Part shown: one piece after another, positions 34,733 through 47,490 of the stretch
How positions within the stretch are numbered: position 1 is the first letter of the stretch
Layout: each line of letters begins with the position of its first letter
NCBI RefSeq assembly: GCF_000519205.1
Contig: NZ_JAFB01000015.1
Span: forward strand, 38,874 to 102,873
Direction of reading: 5' to 3'
Source: Amycolatopsis taiwanensis DSM 45107
GTDB lineage: Bacteria; Actinomycetota; Actinomycetes; Mycobacteriales; Pseudonocardiaceae
DNA: 64,000 bases
Program-made: the position numbers and the translations under genes
Notes under the pieces: generated by a model
The model's input: only the letters and a program-made list of their open reading frames with translations
Databases searched by the model: none
Told to the model about the DNA's origin: nothing

Positions 34733-35734
34733 ATGGCACGGTCGCGAACGGACAGGCAGGAACCGGTGATGAGCGAGCGAAGCGCGCCACCGAAGGACAC
34801 GGCCGGCCCCATCGCTGGTGACAGCCACGTGGACTGCGCCATGGACGCGGCCACCGAGGCGTTCGTGGCCTATCGCAACATGCTGTTCACCGTGGCCTAC
34901 GAGATGCTCGGTTCGGCTACCGATGCCGAGGATGTCCTACAGGAGACCTGGCTGCGGTGGGTGGGCGTCGACCTCGACACGGTGCTGGACCGGCGCGCGT
35001 TCCTGGTCCGGATCACCGCCCGGCAGGCGCTCAAACGACTGCGGACGCTCGGCAGGCGCAAGGAGTCCTACGTCGGCCCATGGCTGCCCGAGCCGCTGCT
35101 GACCGCACCCGACGTGGCCGAGGATGTGGAGCTGGCCGACAGCGTGTCGATGGCGATGTTGCTGGTGCTGGAGACGCTCGCGCCGACCGAGCGGGCCGTG
35201 TTCGTGCTGCGCGAGGTCTTCGCTCTCGACTACGACGAAATCGCCCAAGCAGTCGACAAAACCCCCGCTGCCGTACGCCAGATCGCCCACCGGGCACGGG
35301 CACACGTCGCCGCGCGCAGACCGCGCGGCACCGGCTCCCCTGCCGAGCACCGGGCCGCACTCCAAGCCTTCCAAGCAGCGGTCGAAACTGGTGACCTGCA
35401 GGGCCTGCTCGACATCCTCGCGCCGGACGTCGTCGCCCTCAGCGACGGCGGAGGGGTCAAACATGCCCTGCTGCGGCCCGTCGTGGGCGTGGACAAGGTG
35501 GCTCGCTTGCTGGCCGTCGGCTGGTGGAAGCACGACGCGGAAAGGTCGGTCGAGCCGGTACAGGTCAACGGTGGCCCGGGGTTGCTCATCCGCGTCGACG
35601 GGGAGATCGACGGTGTGCTGGCGGTGCGCGTGGAAAATGGCTACGTCACCGGCGCCTACCACGTGCGCAACCCCGAGAAACTGTCGCGCGTGGAGCGGGA
35701 AATCGCCGTGAGCCGACGACTCCCTGGCCACTGA
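34733..35734 (+). CDS. ECF sigma factor, ECF41/SigJ-like, with C-terminal SnoaL-like domain
   Basis: The 333-residue protein has sigma region 2 (AYRNMLFTVAYEMLGSATDAEDVLQETWLRW, about residues 43-75 in parts), region 4 (TERAVFVLREVFALDYDEIA, about 150-185), then a SnoaL-like domain (about 205-325). The C-terminal motifs SDGGGVKHA and NPEKLSR correspond to the DGGG and NPDKL motifs known to modulate ECF41 activity. ECF41 factors lack a separate anti-sigma gene, and none is present here. The ATG at 34733 is 8 bases after the predicted -10; an internal ATG at 34769 is an alternative. It is divergent from its probable target operon. Confidence 0.9.
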   Translation: MARSRTDRQEPVMSERSAPPKDTAGPIAGDSHVDCAMDAATEAFVAYRNMLFTVAYEMLGSATDAEDVLQETWLRWVGVDLDTVLDRRAFLVRITARQALKRLRTLGRRKESYVGPWLPEPLLTAPDVAEDVELADSVSMAMLLVLETLAPTERAVFVLREVFALDYDEIAQAVDKTPAAVRQIAHRARAHVAARRPRGTGSPAEHRAALQAFQAAVETGDLQGLLDILAPDVVALSDGGGVKHALLRPVVGVDKVARLLAVGWWKHDAERSVEPVQVNGGPGLLIRVDGEIDGVLAVRVENGYVTGAYHVRNPEKLSRVEREIAVSRRLPGH

Positions 35735-35862
35735 GGAGCATTCGAACGGAACCCAGCACGATCAGGTCCCCCGACTTGAACAGGGGAACGTCACGGTGTG
35801 AGTTCGGCCCGCCGGGGGCACCGTAAGAAGGTTCGTCAGGCCAGACCTGACGTGCACCGACG

Positions 35863-35898
35863 CGGCTCTCGCGCTCCATTCGTAGAACGCGAGAGCCG
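35863..35898 (-). terminator. Terminator hairpin of leuA
   Basis: CGGCTCTCGCG (35863-35873) pairs perfectly with CGCGAGAGCCG (35888-35898) across a 14-base loop. It starts 7 bases after the leuA stop in the leftward direction. Confidence 0.7.
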
Positions 35899-35904
35899 AA
35901 TGGC

Positions 35905-37737
<1,833 letters not shown>

Positions 37738-37752
<15 letters not shown>

Positions 37753-37779
37753 GCAGCGAAGCAGGAGAGCACGTGCCAC
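37738..37779 (-). CDS. Leucine leader peptide of leuA (13 residues)
   Basis: The short ORF reads MARALLLRCRDGA from a GTG at 37779 to a TGA at 37738, with three leucine codons in a row (CTC CTG CTT). Ribosomes stalling there under leucine shortage would cover the first arm of the downstream hairpin. A -10-like TAAGGT at 37786-37791 would place the transcription start at or within a base or two of the GTG, so the leader peptide is probably leaderless. Confidence 0.65.
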
Positions 37780-37785
37780 GAACCC

Positions 37786-37791
37786 ACCTTA
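37786..37791 (-). promoter_or_regulatory. -10 element of the leuA leader transcript
   Basis: TAAGGT on the minus strand, with TTCATC 16 bases upstream as a weak -35. It is placed so that transcription would begin at the leader GTG. Confidence 0.4.
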
Positions 37792-37894
37792 ACCGGGCTG
37801 GGTCGGCGATGAAACGCGGGTCCGACATCCAACCGTTACCAGAACTGTTACCCACGGGTAGCACTGCGCTACGGTCACGTGTCAGACTCGCGAT

Positions 37895-38275
37895 ATGGCC
37901 GAGCATGCCAGAGGAAACGACGTCACGGACGGGACGCCGCGGGCAGGCAAGGGTGGCGAGGTGGACTGGCGCCGGGTGAAGAACCAGGCGTTCCGGTTGC
38001 TCGCCGACATCGTGCGCTGGGCGGGCCTGCTCCTGGCCGCCGTCCTGGTCCTCCATGTGATCTTCGTGGTCGGGTCGGCGAATCCGGCCAACGCCATCGT
38101 GTCCTGGGTGCGGGGCTGGGCCGATACGTTCGCGATCGGCTTCCAGGATCTCTTCGAGCCCGGCGATGCCAAGTTGCGCGTGCTGGTGAACTTCGGCATC
38201 GCCGCGCTGTTCTGGTTGATCGCCTCCGGCATCGTCGCCCGGATCATCCGGCGCATCGGCGGGGGCGCGCCCTGA
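37895..38275 (+). CDS. Small membrane protein with two spans (hypothetical)
   Basis: The 126-residue protein has a charged N-terminal tail of about 35 residues, then two hydrophobic segments near residues 40-62 (IVRWAGLLLAAVLVLHVIFVV) and 96-118 (VLVNFGIAALFWLIASGIVA). The intervening loop contains FAIGFQDLFEPGDAKLRV. Proteins of this shape are often found near leuA in actinomycetes, but the function is not known to me. Both the ATG at 37895 and the coding character are convincing. Confidence 0.75.
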   Translation: MAEHARGNDVTDGTPRAGKGGEVDWRRVKNQAFRLLADIVRWAGLLLAAVLVLHVIFVVGSANPANAIVSWVRGWADTFAIGFQDLFEPGDAKLRVLVNFGIAALFWLIASGIVARIIRRIGGGAP

Positions 38276-38334
38276 CCGTACGCCCGGCGATCGCGGGGGC
38301 ATGTCCCACGATCATGCCGCGTCGCGGGGACTCG

Positions 38335-38388
38335 AGCTACTTTCCTCGAAGGAAAGAAGGCGGTATCTTTCCTCTCAGGAAAGTAGCT
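38335..38388. promoter_or_regulatory. Double palindromic operator before the membrane protein/winged-helix pair
   Basis: Two sites with identical 7-bp arms, CTTTCCT-3-AGGAAAG, occur at 38340-38356 and 38367-38383, centred 27 bp apart. The outer halves form a larger exact inverted repeat (AGCTACTTTCCT at 38335-38346 and AGGAAAGTAGCT at 38377-38388). The winged-helix protein encoded downstream is the likely ligand. Confidence 0.72.
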
Positions 38389-38408
38389 GGACGATCAAGG
38401 AGCCACCC

Positions 38409-38885
38409 ATGCTTCCTCGTGACGCGCAGGCTTCACTGGACACCATTCAGCGCCTCCAGGGCCGCAGCGTCGACGAGTACGTCGATCACGGTTTCGCCCG
38501 TCCCTACGTGCTGCTGTCGGCGCTGGCCGTGTTCGTCGCGTTCGCCTCGTTCGACCTGCCCGGCCCATGGGACACCTTCGCCGTCGCGCTCGGGCTCGGC
38601 CTGATCGCGACGGTGTCGGCCATCTGGCAGCGACGGGCCCGTGTCCACCGGAAGCCCACCGGCTTGGAACTCCTGTACCACCTCGCCGCGGCGATCGTCT
38701 TCCTCGTGGCCTGCGTGGCGTTCCAGGTCGCCGCGGTGGTCTTCGCCTGGAAATTCGGCTTGCCCGCGCAGCACACGTTCGCCGCCGCCATGACCGCCCT
38801 GATGGTCGTGGCAACCGCCCGCCCGGCCCGGAAGGTGTTCAGGGCAGTCGCCCGTCACGCCGTCGCGGGATCGAAGAGCCGCTGA
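38409..38885 (+). CDS. Membrane protein cotranscribed with a winged-helix regulator
   Basis: The 158-residue protein has a soluble N-terminus with coiled character (DAQASLDTIQRLQGRSVDEYVDH), then four hydrophobic stretches near residues 32-50, 54-70, 87-112 and 118-135. AAGGAG lies about 6 bases before the ATG at 38409. Its stop overlaps the start of the next gene (TGATG), so the two are translated together. It is typical of small actinobacterial membrane genes autoregulated by a partner repressor. Function is unknown. Confidence 0.8.
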   Translation: MLPRDAQASLDTIQRLQGRSVDEYVDHGFARPYVLLSALAVFVAFASFDLPGPWDTFAVALGLGLIATVSAIWQRRARVHRKPTGLELLYHLAAAIVFLVACVAFQVAAVVFAWKFGLPAQHTFAAAMTALMVVATARPARKVFRAVARHAVAGSKSR

Positions 38886-39211
38886 TGGATCCCGACTTCG
38901 ATGAGTTCCTGCACGTCCCGGCCCGGCTGTCGATCGTCGCGCTGCTGGCCCCGGCCGACCGGGTGGATTTCGGCTTCCTGCGAGACACGATCGAAACCAG
39001 CGACTCCGCGTTGTCGAAACACCTCTCCGCGCTGGCCGGCGCCGGGTACGTCTCATTGCGCAAAAGCCGGGACCAAGGAGTGCGGCGCACCCACGTGACC
39101 CTCACCCCGGAAGGCCGGCGGGCTTTCCAACGACACGCGGCCGCCCTCGAACGAATCGTGGCCAGCGCACACGTGCCCCAGCAACCCGAGCCGGCCGACG
39201 GTTCACACTGA
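38885..39211 (+). CDS. Winged-helix transcriptional regulator (HTH_34/MarR-like)
   Basis: The 108-residue protein is a single winged helix: PARLSIVALLAPADRVDFGFLRD, then the recognition helix TSDSALSKHLSALAGAGYVSL, and a wing with VRRTHVTLTPEGRRAFQRH. No ligand domain is present. It is coupled to the membrane protein gene upstream (TGATG overlap). The two palindromes at 38340 and 38367 are its probable operators, giving negative autoregulation. Confidence 0.88.
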   Translation: MDPDFDEFLHVPARLSIVALLAPADRVDFGFLRDTIETSDSALSKHLSALAGAGYVSLRKSRDQGVRRTHVTLTPEGRRAFQRHAAALERIVASAHVPQQPEPADGSH

Positions 39212-39272
39212 ACGGTTGGTCGGCTCGGCCTCACCTGGCCCGGCCCCCGGCAGCGTCACCAACCGGTGCGGC

Positions 39273-39830
39273 TCAGCGGGTCCGGTAGCGCGCGTAGATC
39301 AGTCCGCTGTCGAAGGCACGCTCCTCGACCAGTTCGAGATCGAGCCGCACGCCGTCGGGGAAGAACCGCTTGCCGCCGCCGACCACGCTCGTGGTGATGA
39401 ACAGGTGGTACTCGTCCACCAGGCCCGCCGCGATCGCCTGGGCCGCGAGGTTCGGGCCGTCGACGGTGAGGTCGTGATCGGCCTCGGCCTTGAGCTTGCG
39501 CACCGCGTCCGGGTCGAAGGTCCGCTCGATCCTGGTCTTCGCGCTGGACACCGACTCAAGCGTCGTGGAGTACACGATCTTCTCCGCGGCCTGCCAGTCG
39601 CGGGCGTACTGCAGGATGTGCGGCGGCCGGTCGGGCAGGGTGTGCGCGGTCTCCCAGTAGACCATCGTCTCGTACATCCGTCGGCCGTAGAGGTACGTGC
39701 CGACGGGGCGGAAGAGGTCGTTGATGAAGGTATGCACCTCCGGGACTTCGGCCCCGGTACCGAGGTCGCCCTCCGCCGCCTCGGCGTAGCCGTCGAGCGA
39801 GGTGATCATCGAATAGATGAGCTTTGCCAT
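39273..39830 (-). CDS. Dihydrofolate reductase-like (RibD C-terminal) family protein
   Basis: The 185-residue protein has the RibD-C/DHFR-like fold: KLIYSMITSLDGYAEA at the start, GRRMYETMVYWE in the middle, LTVDGPNLAAQAIAAGLVDEYHL and GGGKRFFPDG near the end. It resembles YyaP/YwjB-type proteins that are not true DHFR and have unknown substrates. The ATG at 39830 is the natural start. No operon partner is visible. Confidence 0.87.
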   Translation of the reverse strand: MAKLIYSMITSLDGYAEAAEGDLGTGAEVPEVHTFINDLFRPVGTYLYGRRMYETMVYWETAHTLPDRPPHILQYARDWQAAEKIVYSTTLESVSSAKTRIERTFDPDAVRKLKAEADHDLTVDGPNLAAQAIAAGLVDEYHLFITTSVVGGGKRFFPDGVRLDLELVEERAFDSGLIYARYRTR

Positions 39831-39974
39831 GCGTCCCCTTCAGGTACGAGCGCAGTCTGCCAACGGTCCTGCGGACTATGACCTCCACACGACCCGAAAC
39901 TCATCGATCGGCCGGCCGGACGGTTCCGGTCGGAGATCATCATCGCGGCCATCTTGTGGTGGCTGCGCACCGAC

Positions 39975-40565
39975 TCAGAACGTCGGCTTGCCCCACGAGT
40001 CGCTGAAGGCGAAGTCGGCAAGCGCGATGCGACGGCGCGGGGAGCGTTCGCGGAGTACGTCCCGTTCTTCGCCGAGCACCTCCGGGTCGGCCTGCACGCC
40101 GACCGCGATCGCCACGCGGGGGACCGCCTCCGGCGGCACGGCGAAGTCCCGGCGGATCGCCTCCGGGTCGAAGCCCGCCATCTGGTGGGCGACCAGGCCC
40201 TCGTGGACCGCCTGGAGCACCAGGTTCTGCCCGGCCAGGCCCAGGCCGTACTCCGCGTACGGGATGTCGCCCTTTTCGTTGCGGGTGACCATGACCGCGA
40301 TCAGCAGTGCGCCCGCCCGGTGCGCCCACGATCGGTTGCGCTCGGTCAGCGCGCCCAGGATTCGCTGGAATGTCGGGTCGCCGCGCCGCCCGACCAGGTA
40401 ACGGGCGGGCTGGGTGTTGCCGAAGGAAGCCGCCCAGCGGGCCGCCTCCAGCAACGACCGCAACTGGTCCCAGCTCACTTCGCCGGTCTCGTCGAGCGCC
40501 CGCGGGCTCCACCGCTGCGCGATGAGCTCCGCCAACGGGGCGCTGCTCTCAGCTGGTTTCCGCAT
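39975..40565 (-). CDS. Nitroreductase family protein
   Basis: The 196-residue flavoprotein has the nitroreductase pattern: IAQRWSPRALDE at the N-terminus (phosphate-binding R-W-S-P-R), EAARWAASFGNTQPARYLV, and a C-terminal region DPEAIRRDFAVPPEAVPRVAIAVG split across loops. It likely uses FMN and NAD(P)H to reduce nitro compounds, quinones or similar acceptors. The ATG at 40565 gives the expected length; a longer upstream frame covers the ask promoter region. It is divergent from ask. Confidence 0.88.
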   Translation of the reverse strand: MRKPAESSAPLAELIAQRWSPRALDETGEVSWDQLRSLLEAARWAASFGNTQPARYLVGRRGDPTFQRILGALTERNRSWAHRAGALLIAVMVTRNEKGDIPYAEYGLGLAGQNLVLQAVHEGLVAHQMAGFDPEAIRRDFAVPPEAVPRVAIAVGVQADPEVLGEERDVLRERSPRRRIALADFAFSDSWGKPTF

Positions 40566-40742
40566 CACCCGGCATACTTCCACACGCTCGACCTCGAAGG
40601 GTGACCAAACGCGGGACGAGCACGCTTGGTCACTGAATAACACTGCGGGTATTGGAGTGGCTGGCGCCACAAATCGCGGTGGCACCCCATCGGCGCCCCG
40701 GTAGGCTGCATCGAAAGCGCACCTACTACCCGCGGAGTTCAC

Positions 40743-43039
<2,297 letters not shown>

Positions 43040-43100
43040 CTCCCGCCGAGGAATCCCGGAACTTTCCGGGAAACGCGGCGTAGGTGGCCGGTACGGTGAC

Positions 43101-43460
43101 ATGATGAAACTGGTACGTGCGCTCGGTATGGTGATCGGGCTGGGGGTTTTGCTGGCGGGTTGCGATGAGGTCGGCTCGGCGATGGACAAGGCGAGCGCGT
43201 GCAGCCAGGCCCTCGGCCTGGCCGACCTGAACCCGAACATCGACCCGTCGCAACTTCCGGAGGTGGCCGGGCAGAAAGCCGACGAGTTGCGGCAACTGGC
43301 GGAGAAGGTCGCGGATCAGGACCTGAAACAGAATCTGCTCTCGGTGGCCGATGCCTACGTTTCGCTGCAGAAGCGCAGTGTGGACAGGCTCTCCGATGTC
43401 AACGACTGGATCCAGCGCAATGCGGCCAACCTGGACAACCTCCGCGCCGTCTGCCTCTAA
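43101..43460 (+). CDS. Small predicted lipoprotein
   Basis: The 119-residue protein has a short signal sequence (LVRALGMVIGLGVLLAGC) with lipobox LAGC near residues 18-21. The mature part is helical, acidic and glutamine-rich with two further cysteines (CSQALGLADL and the C-terminal AVCL), which may form a disulfide. No family is recognised. It follows asd by 61 bp on the same strand and might be cotranscribed. Confidence 0.78.
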   Translation: MMKLVRALGMVIGLGVLLAGCDEVGSAMDKASACSQALGLADLNPNIDPSQLPEVAGQKADELRQLAEKVADQDLKQNLLSVADAYVSLQKRSVDRLSDVNDWIQRNAANLDNLRAVCL

Positions 43461-43501
43461 TGTCCCGAATCTTGAATTCATTGCCAGGCAGACGGTTCCG
43501 G

Positions 43502-43809
43502 TCAGAATTGGACGTTAGTCATCGTGTACCACGTCGGAGCGAATGCCAGCAAGGCCAGTACGCCGAGGACAGCGAGCGACTTGAGTGCGCGTGACGTGGT
43601 GATGATCGCGGGCGCCATGGGCCTGAGCTTCCATCGTCCGATCGCGATGAACGCCGCGACGCCTCCAGTAAGAGATTCGCAGGCACCAATTCGTATTCGC
43701 CCCGCGTGATATGAAAACCAGCCGCGAGGATCACCGTCAGCGTCAAGCCGACGGTGGCGAGCGGCGTCAGCCCGGGGCAGACGCGGCGTCGGCGATCGTG
43801 AGGTATCAC
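43502..43809 (-). pseudogene. Truncated and frameshifted DoxX-like membrane protein gene
   Basis: One frame reads LTPLATVGLTLTVILAAGFH, then ITRGEYELVPANLLL. Near 43662-43670 the DoxX-like sequence shifts frame and continues as GVAAFIAIGRWKL, then RALKSLAVLGVLALLAFAP, ending TWYTMTNVQF at 43502. Joined, these match the last two spans of a DoxX-family protein. The N-terminal half is missing, cut off near the end of the MFS gene, so at least two lesions are present. Confidence 0.65.
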
Positions 43810-43840
43810 GCTGCCGCGGCAGATCGGCGGCCAGATCTGA

Positions 43841-45031
43841 TCAGCGCTTGGCGGCGTCAGCCGTGGCTGGTTCCGCGGCTGTGGCGAGCGCCAAGCGGTG
43901 CAGCCCCAGCCCGAGGCCGGCGATCGCCAGCCCGCCCAGGCCGGAAGCGGCGAAACCCCAGGACGCGGCGGAATGGTCGATCACGAACCCCACCGCGGGG
44001 GTGCCGATCGCCAGGCCGATCCGGGTCGCGGAGTCGAGCAGGCCCATCGCCTCGCCGCGCGCGCCAGCCGGGACCAGCCTGCTGACCTCCTCCACGGTGG
44101 ACGAAAGGGTCGGCGCGCAGGCGGCGTTCGTCGGCAGGAGGGCCAGCCCGAGTAACCACCAGGGGTGGTCGAACAGGCCGACCGGGATGACCAGCACGGT
44201 GAGCAGCGCCATCAGCACGGGCATGGGCAGCGACCGGCGCACCGCCCCGTGCACGGCCCCGCCCGCGGCGGAGGCCACGCACATCAGCACGATCACCAGC
44301 CCGGTCCAGGCCACCTCGCCGTTGGCGCGCAGCGCGGCGAGCGTGGCCACCTCCGTGCCCGCAAGGCAGAACAGCACGCCGATGGCGACGAGCAGGGTCG
44401 CGGCGAACCGGGTGGTGAGCCAGGCGCGGCGGGGTGGCCGTTCACCCGGGTCGTCCTCGGCCCGGATGGGCGGGTTTCGCAGGCACAGGATGGTCATCAG
44501 GAGCGCGAACGCGACGCCGAGGCCGGTGAGCGCGACCGCCGCGGAGAGCTGCGTCGAGACCGCGATGCCCACCGCTGGGCCGATCATGTACGACGCTTCG
44601 AGCCCGATCGAGTCCAGCGAGTAGGCCGCGCGACGGTGTTCCGGTGGGACCAGCGCGGCGATCACCTGCCGGGCGATCGAGGCGATGGGCGCCACCAGCA
44701 TGCCGGCCGGAAGCGCGACCACGACCAGGACCGCGTAAGGCAGCCACGGGGTACTGACCCAGTACGCCGTGGTGACCAGGCCGGAAACGGTGAGGACCGG
44801 GCGCAGGCCGTGGCGGTCGATCATCCGGCCGATCACCGGCGCGCCGAGGGCGGTGCCGACCATCGTCGCGGTACCGACCAGGCCGGCCTCGCCGTAACCG
44901 CGCCCGAGTCCGGCGACCACGTACAGGGTGAGCGTGATCCCGAAGGCGGTAACCGGGATACGCGCCAGGAACATCAGGACAAGCGTTCCCGGTACGCCGG
45001 GCACCCCCAGGACTCTTCGATATGCCCGCAC
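43841..45031 (-). CDS. Major facilitator superfamily transporter
   Basis: The 396-residue protein has about twelve hydrophobic spans with the MFS loop motif GRMIDRHGLRPVL between spans 2 and 3, and a central cytoplasmic loop around residue 190 (RNPPIRAEDDPGERPPRRAW). It resembles YbcL/AraJ-type exporters, and no substrate is evident. The start at 45031 is an ATG close to the first span; its upstream region contains a 28-bp hairpin. The DoxX relic lies immediately downstream. Confidence 0.9.
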   Translation of the reverse strand: MRAYRRVLGVPGVPGTLVLMFLARIPVTAFGITLTLYVVAGLGRGYGEAGLVGTATMVGTALGAPVIGRMIDRHGLRPVLTVSGLVTTAYWVSTPWLPYAVLVVVALPAGMLVAPIASIARQVIAALVPPEHRRAAYSLDSIGLEASYMIGPAVGIAVSTQLSAAVALTGLGVAFALLMTILCLRNPPIRAEDDPGERPPRRAWLTTRFAATLLVAIGVLFCLAGTEVATLAALRANGEVAWTGLVIVLMCVASAAGGAVHGAVRRSLPMPVLMALLTVLVIPVGLFDHPWWLLGLALLPTNAACAPTLSSTVEEVSRLVPAGARGEAMGLLDSATRIGLAIGTPAVGFVIDHSAASWGFAASGLGGLAIAGLGLGLHRLALATAAEPATADAAKR

Positions 45032-45150
45032 ACTTCGAGCTTCGCATGTTCCCGCAACTGCTTTTCCACCGACAGTGTTTCAAGGGGCGCACGATCGGTA
45101 CTTTGGGCGGAAACACGGACTTTGAGACGTACTCCAGCGGCCCCAAGAGG

Positions 45151-45178
45151 GGAAAGTGTTGTGTGGACAACACTTTCC
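45151..45178. repeat. Perfect 12-bp-arm hairpin between the esterase and MFS genes
   Basis: GGAAAGTGTTGT (45151-45162) and ACAACACTTTCC (45167-45178) are exact inverted copies around GTGG. It lies 18 bp after the stop of the leftward esterase gene and 120 bp before the MFS start, so it may terminate the esterase transcript or serve as an operator. Confidence 0.65.
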
Positions 45179-45195
45179 ACCCACGGTGCGCTCGT

Positions 45196-46239
45196 TCAGG
45201 ACGGCCGGGACAGCCCCGTTCGTAACGCTCCCGCGGCCTCGGCCATGGCCTCGCGGAACCGGGTGCCGACGCCGAAGAGGTTGACGTAGCCGTGGATGAG
45301 GTCCGGCTGGCGGCTCAGCGCCACCGGCACCCCGGCCGCACGGAGCTTCTCCGCGTAGGCCTCACCCTCGTCACGGAGTGGATCGAATCCGGCGGTGGCG
45401 AGGTAGGCCGGTGGCAGGCCGGAGAAGTCCTTGGCCAGCAACGGAGACAGGCGAGTGTCCGTGCGGTCCACGCCGGTCGGCGCGTAATGGTCCAGGTACC
45501 ACGTCATGTCGGCGTCGGTGAGGAAGAACCCGTCGCCGAACAACTCGCGCGACCGGCGTCGGGTGGTCGCGTCCACGCCCGGATACAGCAGCAACTGGAA
45601 GGCGGGTGCCGGACCGCCGCGACGCGTGGTCACCTGCGCGGCGACGGCGGCCAGGTTGCCGCCGGCGCTGTCCCCGCCGACCGCGATCCGGTCCGGGTCG
45701 GCGCCGAGGTCGTCCGCCTTGGCGTACGCGTAGTCGAAGGCCGTCACGGCATCTTCGGCGGCGGCCGGGAACGGGTTTTCCGGCGCCAGCCGGTATTCCA
45801 CCGACAGCACCCGAACCCCGGCGCGCTGGGCGAAGTAGCGTGCCGCGTTGTCGTGACTCTCGCGAGTGCACAGCACCCAGCCACCGCCGTGGAAGAACAC
45901 CAGCAGCCCGGAGGGCCGGGGCAGACCATCCGGCGTGTACAGCGTCGCGGGCAGATGGTCGTTGATGGTGAGTTCGCGGGTGTTCACCGGCTCGATTCGG
46001 TTGCCGGTGGCGGCGTGCTGGGACCTCGCCAGCCGGGCTCTGGCCTGGACCGGGTCGCCGCCGGCCACCCGCACGCGGCCCAGCGCCTGGAGCCGGAGCA
46101 GCAACTGCGCGTCGAGCGCGAGTTCCTGGCCGTCCAGGCGGATCGGCCGGCCCGCGATGAGCCTTCGCACCCCGCGGGGCAACGAGTAGATCAGCTGGAG
46201 CGCGGCCGCCTCGGCACGGCGTCGGGCTGAAATCGGCAT
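45196..46239 (-). CDS. Alpha/beta hydrolase of the hormone-sensitive-lipase family (Lip-like esterase)
   Basis: The 347-residue enzyme has the HSL-family oxyanion motif FFHGGGWV (near residue 115), the nucleophile elbow GGDSAGGNLA (near residue 189), an acidic residue in the TAGFDPLRDEG segment and the catalytic histidine in DLIHGYVNLF. It should hydrolyse short-chain esters. No signal peptide is evident. The closest known group is mycobacterial LipH/LipN-type enzymes. It is a single leftward gene. Confidence 0.92.
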   Translation of the reverse strand: MPISARRRAEAAALQLIYSLPRGVRRLIAGRPIRLDGQELALDAQLLLRLQALGRVRVAGGDPVQARARLARSQHAATGNRIEPVNTRELTINDHLPATLYTPDGLPRPSGLLVFFHGGGWVLCTRESHDNAARYFAQRAGVRVLSVEYRLAPENPFPAAAEDAVTAFDYAYAKADDLGADPDRIAVGGDSAGGNLAAVAAQVTTRRGGPAPAFQLLLYPGVDATTRRRSRELFGDGFFLTDADMTWYLDHYAPTGVDRTDTRLSPLLAKDFSGLPPAYLATAGFDPLRDEGEAYAEKLRAAGVPVALSRQPDLIHGYVNLFGVGTRFREAMAEAAGALRTGLSRPS

Positions 46240-46343
46240 GTACGGAGATTACTTGTCGGTACAACCCGGTGCCAGTACGTGATCAACGCCGCAGTCAGAG
46301 CATGCTGGCTCTCTACCTAACTGGAGGGGTTAGCCTCAAGGGC

Positions 46344-46910
46344 GTGACATCGAATCCGGCGATCAACGTGCTGGGCCTTGGCGGTTCCCTGCGTGCGGGC
46401 TCCCAGTCGGAACGCGCACTGCGCATCGCGCTCAAGGGCGCCGAAGAAGCGGGCGCCCGCACGCGTGCGATCACCGGCAGCGAGCTGGTGCTGCCGTTCT
46501 ACGACTCCGCCATCGACGACCGGCCGCCCGAGGCCCTGCGCCTGGTCGAGGCGCTGCGGGTGGCCGACGGGGTGATCATCGTCTCCCCCGGCTATCACGG
46601 CGCACTGTCCGGGTTGATCAAGAACGCGCTCGACTACGTCGAAGACCTGCGCCCGGATGCGCGGCCCTACCTGCACGGGCGGCCGGTCGGGCTGGTCGCG
46701 GTCGCCTATGGCTGGCAGGCCGCGGTCACCACCCTGGAACAGCTGCGCACCATCACCCACGCGTTGCGCGGCTGGCCGACGCCGCTGGGCGGCTCCGTCA
46801 ACAGCGCCGAGGTCAAGTTCGACGAGTCCGGCGGCGCGTCCGACGAGAAGATCGTGAACACCCTGCGCCTGATCGGCCGGCAGGTCGTGGAATTCGCCCG
46901 CGACCGCTGA
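46344..46910 (+). CDS. NADPH-dependent FMN reductase
   Basis: The 188-residue protein has the flavodoxin-like FMN_red pattern: INVLGLGGSLRAGSQSERAL at the start, SPGYHGALSGLIKNALDYVEDL in the middle and a C-terminal helix. It likely reduces FMN, quinones or chromate-like acceptors. The GTG at 46344 is preferred over an upstream ATG because the conserved strand begins just after it and GGAGGGG is located upstream. The region before it contains CTAAC and GTTAG half-sites. Confidence 0.87.
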   Translation: MTSNPAINVLGLGGSLRAGSQSERALRIALKGAEEAGARTRAITGSELVLPFYDSAIDDRPPEALRLVEALRVADGVIIVSPGYHGALSGLIKNALDYVEDLRPDARPYLHGRPVGLVAVAYGWQAAVTTLEQLRTITHALRGWPTPLGGSVNSAEVKFDESGGASDEKIVNTLRLIGRQVVEFARDR

Positions 46911-47003
46911 TGGACCGGTGACGGTGGCGGCATAACTTCCGGCGTAGCGGGGTACCCGTTTCACGGTCATCTGGGGCAAAGTCCATGGAGAGGAATTCCG
47001 ACG

Positions 47004-47480
47004 ATGGCGAAGTCTCCGATCAGCAGCCCGCTCGCCGAAAGCGACAAGACAGTCACCGGTAACGTCCTGCAGGCGACCCTGGCCGATCTCATCGACCTCT
47101 CGCTGATCGCCAAGCAGGCGCACTGGAACGTGGTGGGCAAGAACTTCCGCAGCGCACACCTTCAGCTCGACGAACTGGTCACCGCCGCGCGCAAGTACGT
47201 TGACGAGGTCGCCGAACGCGCCAGCGCGATCGGTGTATCGCCGAACGGCAAGGCCAAGACCGTCGTGGACAGTTCGGGCATGCCCGAGTACCCGGACAAC
47301 TGGCAGAGCGTCGAGGCGACCATCGACGCGATCGTGAAAACCCTCGGCACGATCATCCAGCGGCTCCGCAAGCGGATCGACGAGACCGACAAGAGTGACC
47401 TGGTCACCCAGGACCTGTTGATCGAGATGACGGAGGAACTGGAGAAGGAACACTGGATGTGGCAGGCCCAGCAGGCCTGA
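47004..47480 (+). CDS. dps: Dps family DNA-protecting ferritin-like protein
   Basis: The 158-residue protein shows the Dps ferroxidase pattern shared across subunits: KQAHWNVVGKNFRSAHLQLD (His and Asp ligands near residues 38-50) and DEVAERASAIG (near 63-73). It stores iron and protects DNA from peroxide stress as a dodecamer. A strong terminator hairpin lies 10 bp downstream. Glutamate decarboxylase follows, so this area may serve acid and oxidative stress. Confidence 0.93.
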   Translation: MAKSPISSPLAESDKTVTGNVLQATLADLIDLSLIAKQAHWNVVGKNFRSAHLQLDELVTAARKYVDEVAERASAIGVSPNGKAKTVVDSSGMPEYPDNWQSVEATIDAIVKTLGTIIQRLRKRIDETDKSDLVTQDLLIEMTEELEKEHWMWQAQQA

Positions 47481-47490
47481 CCCGGGTCAG

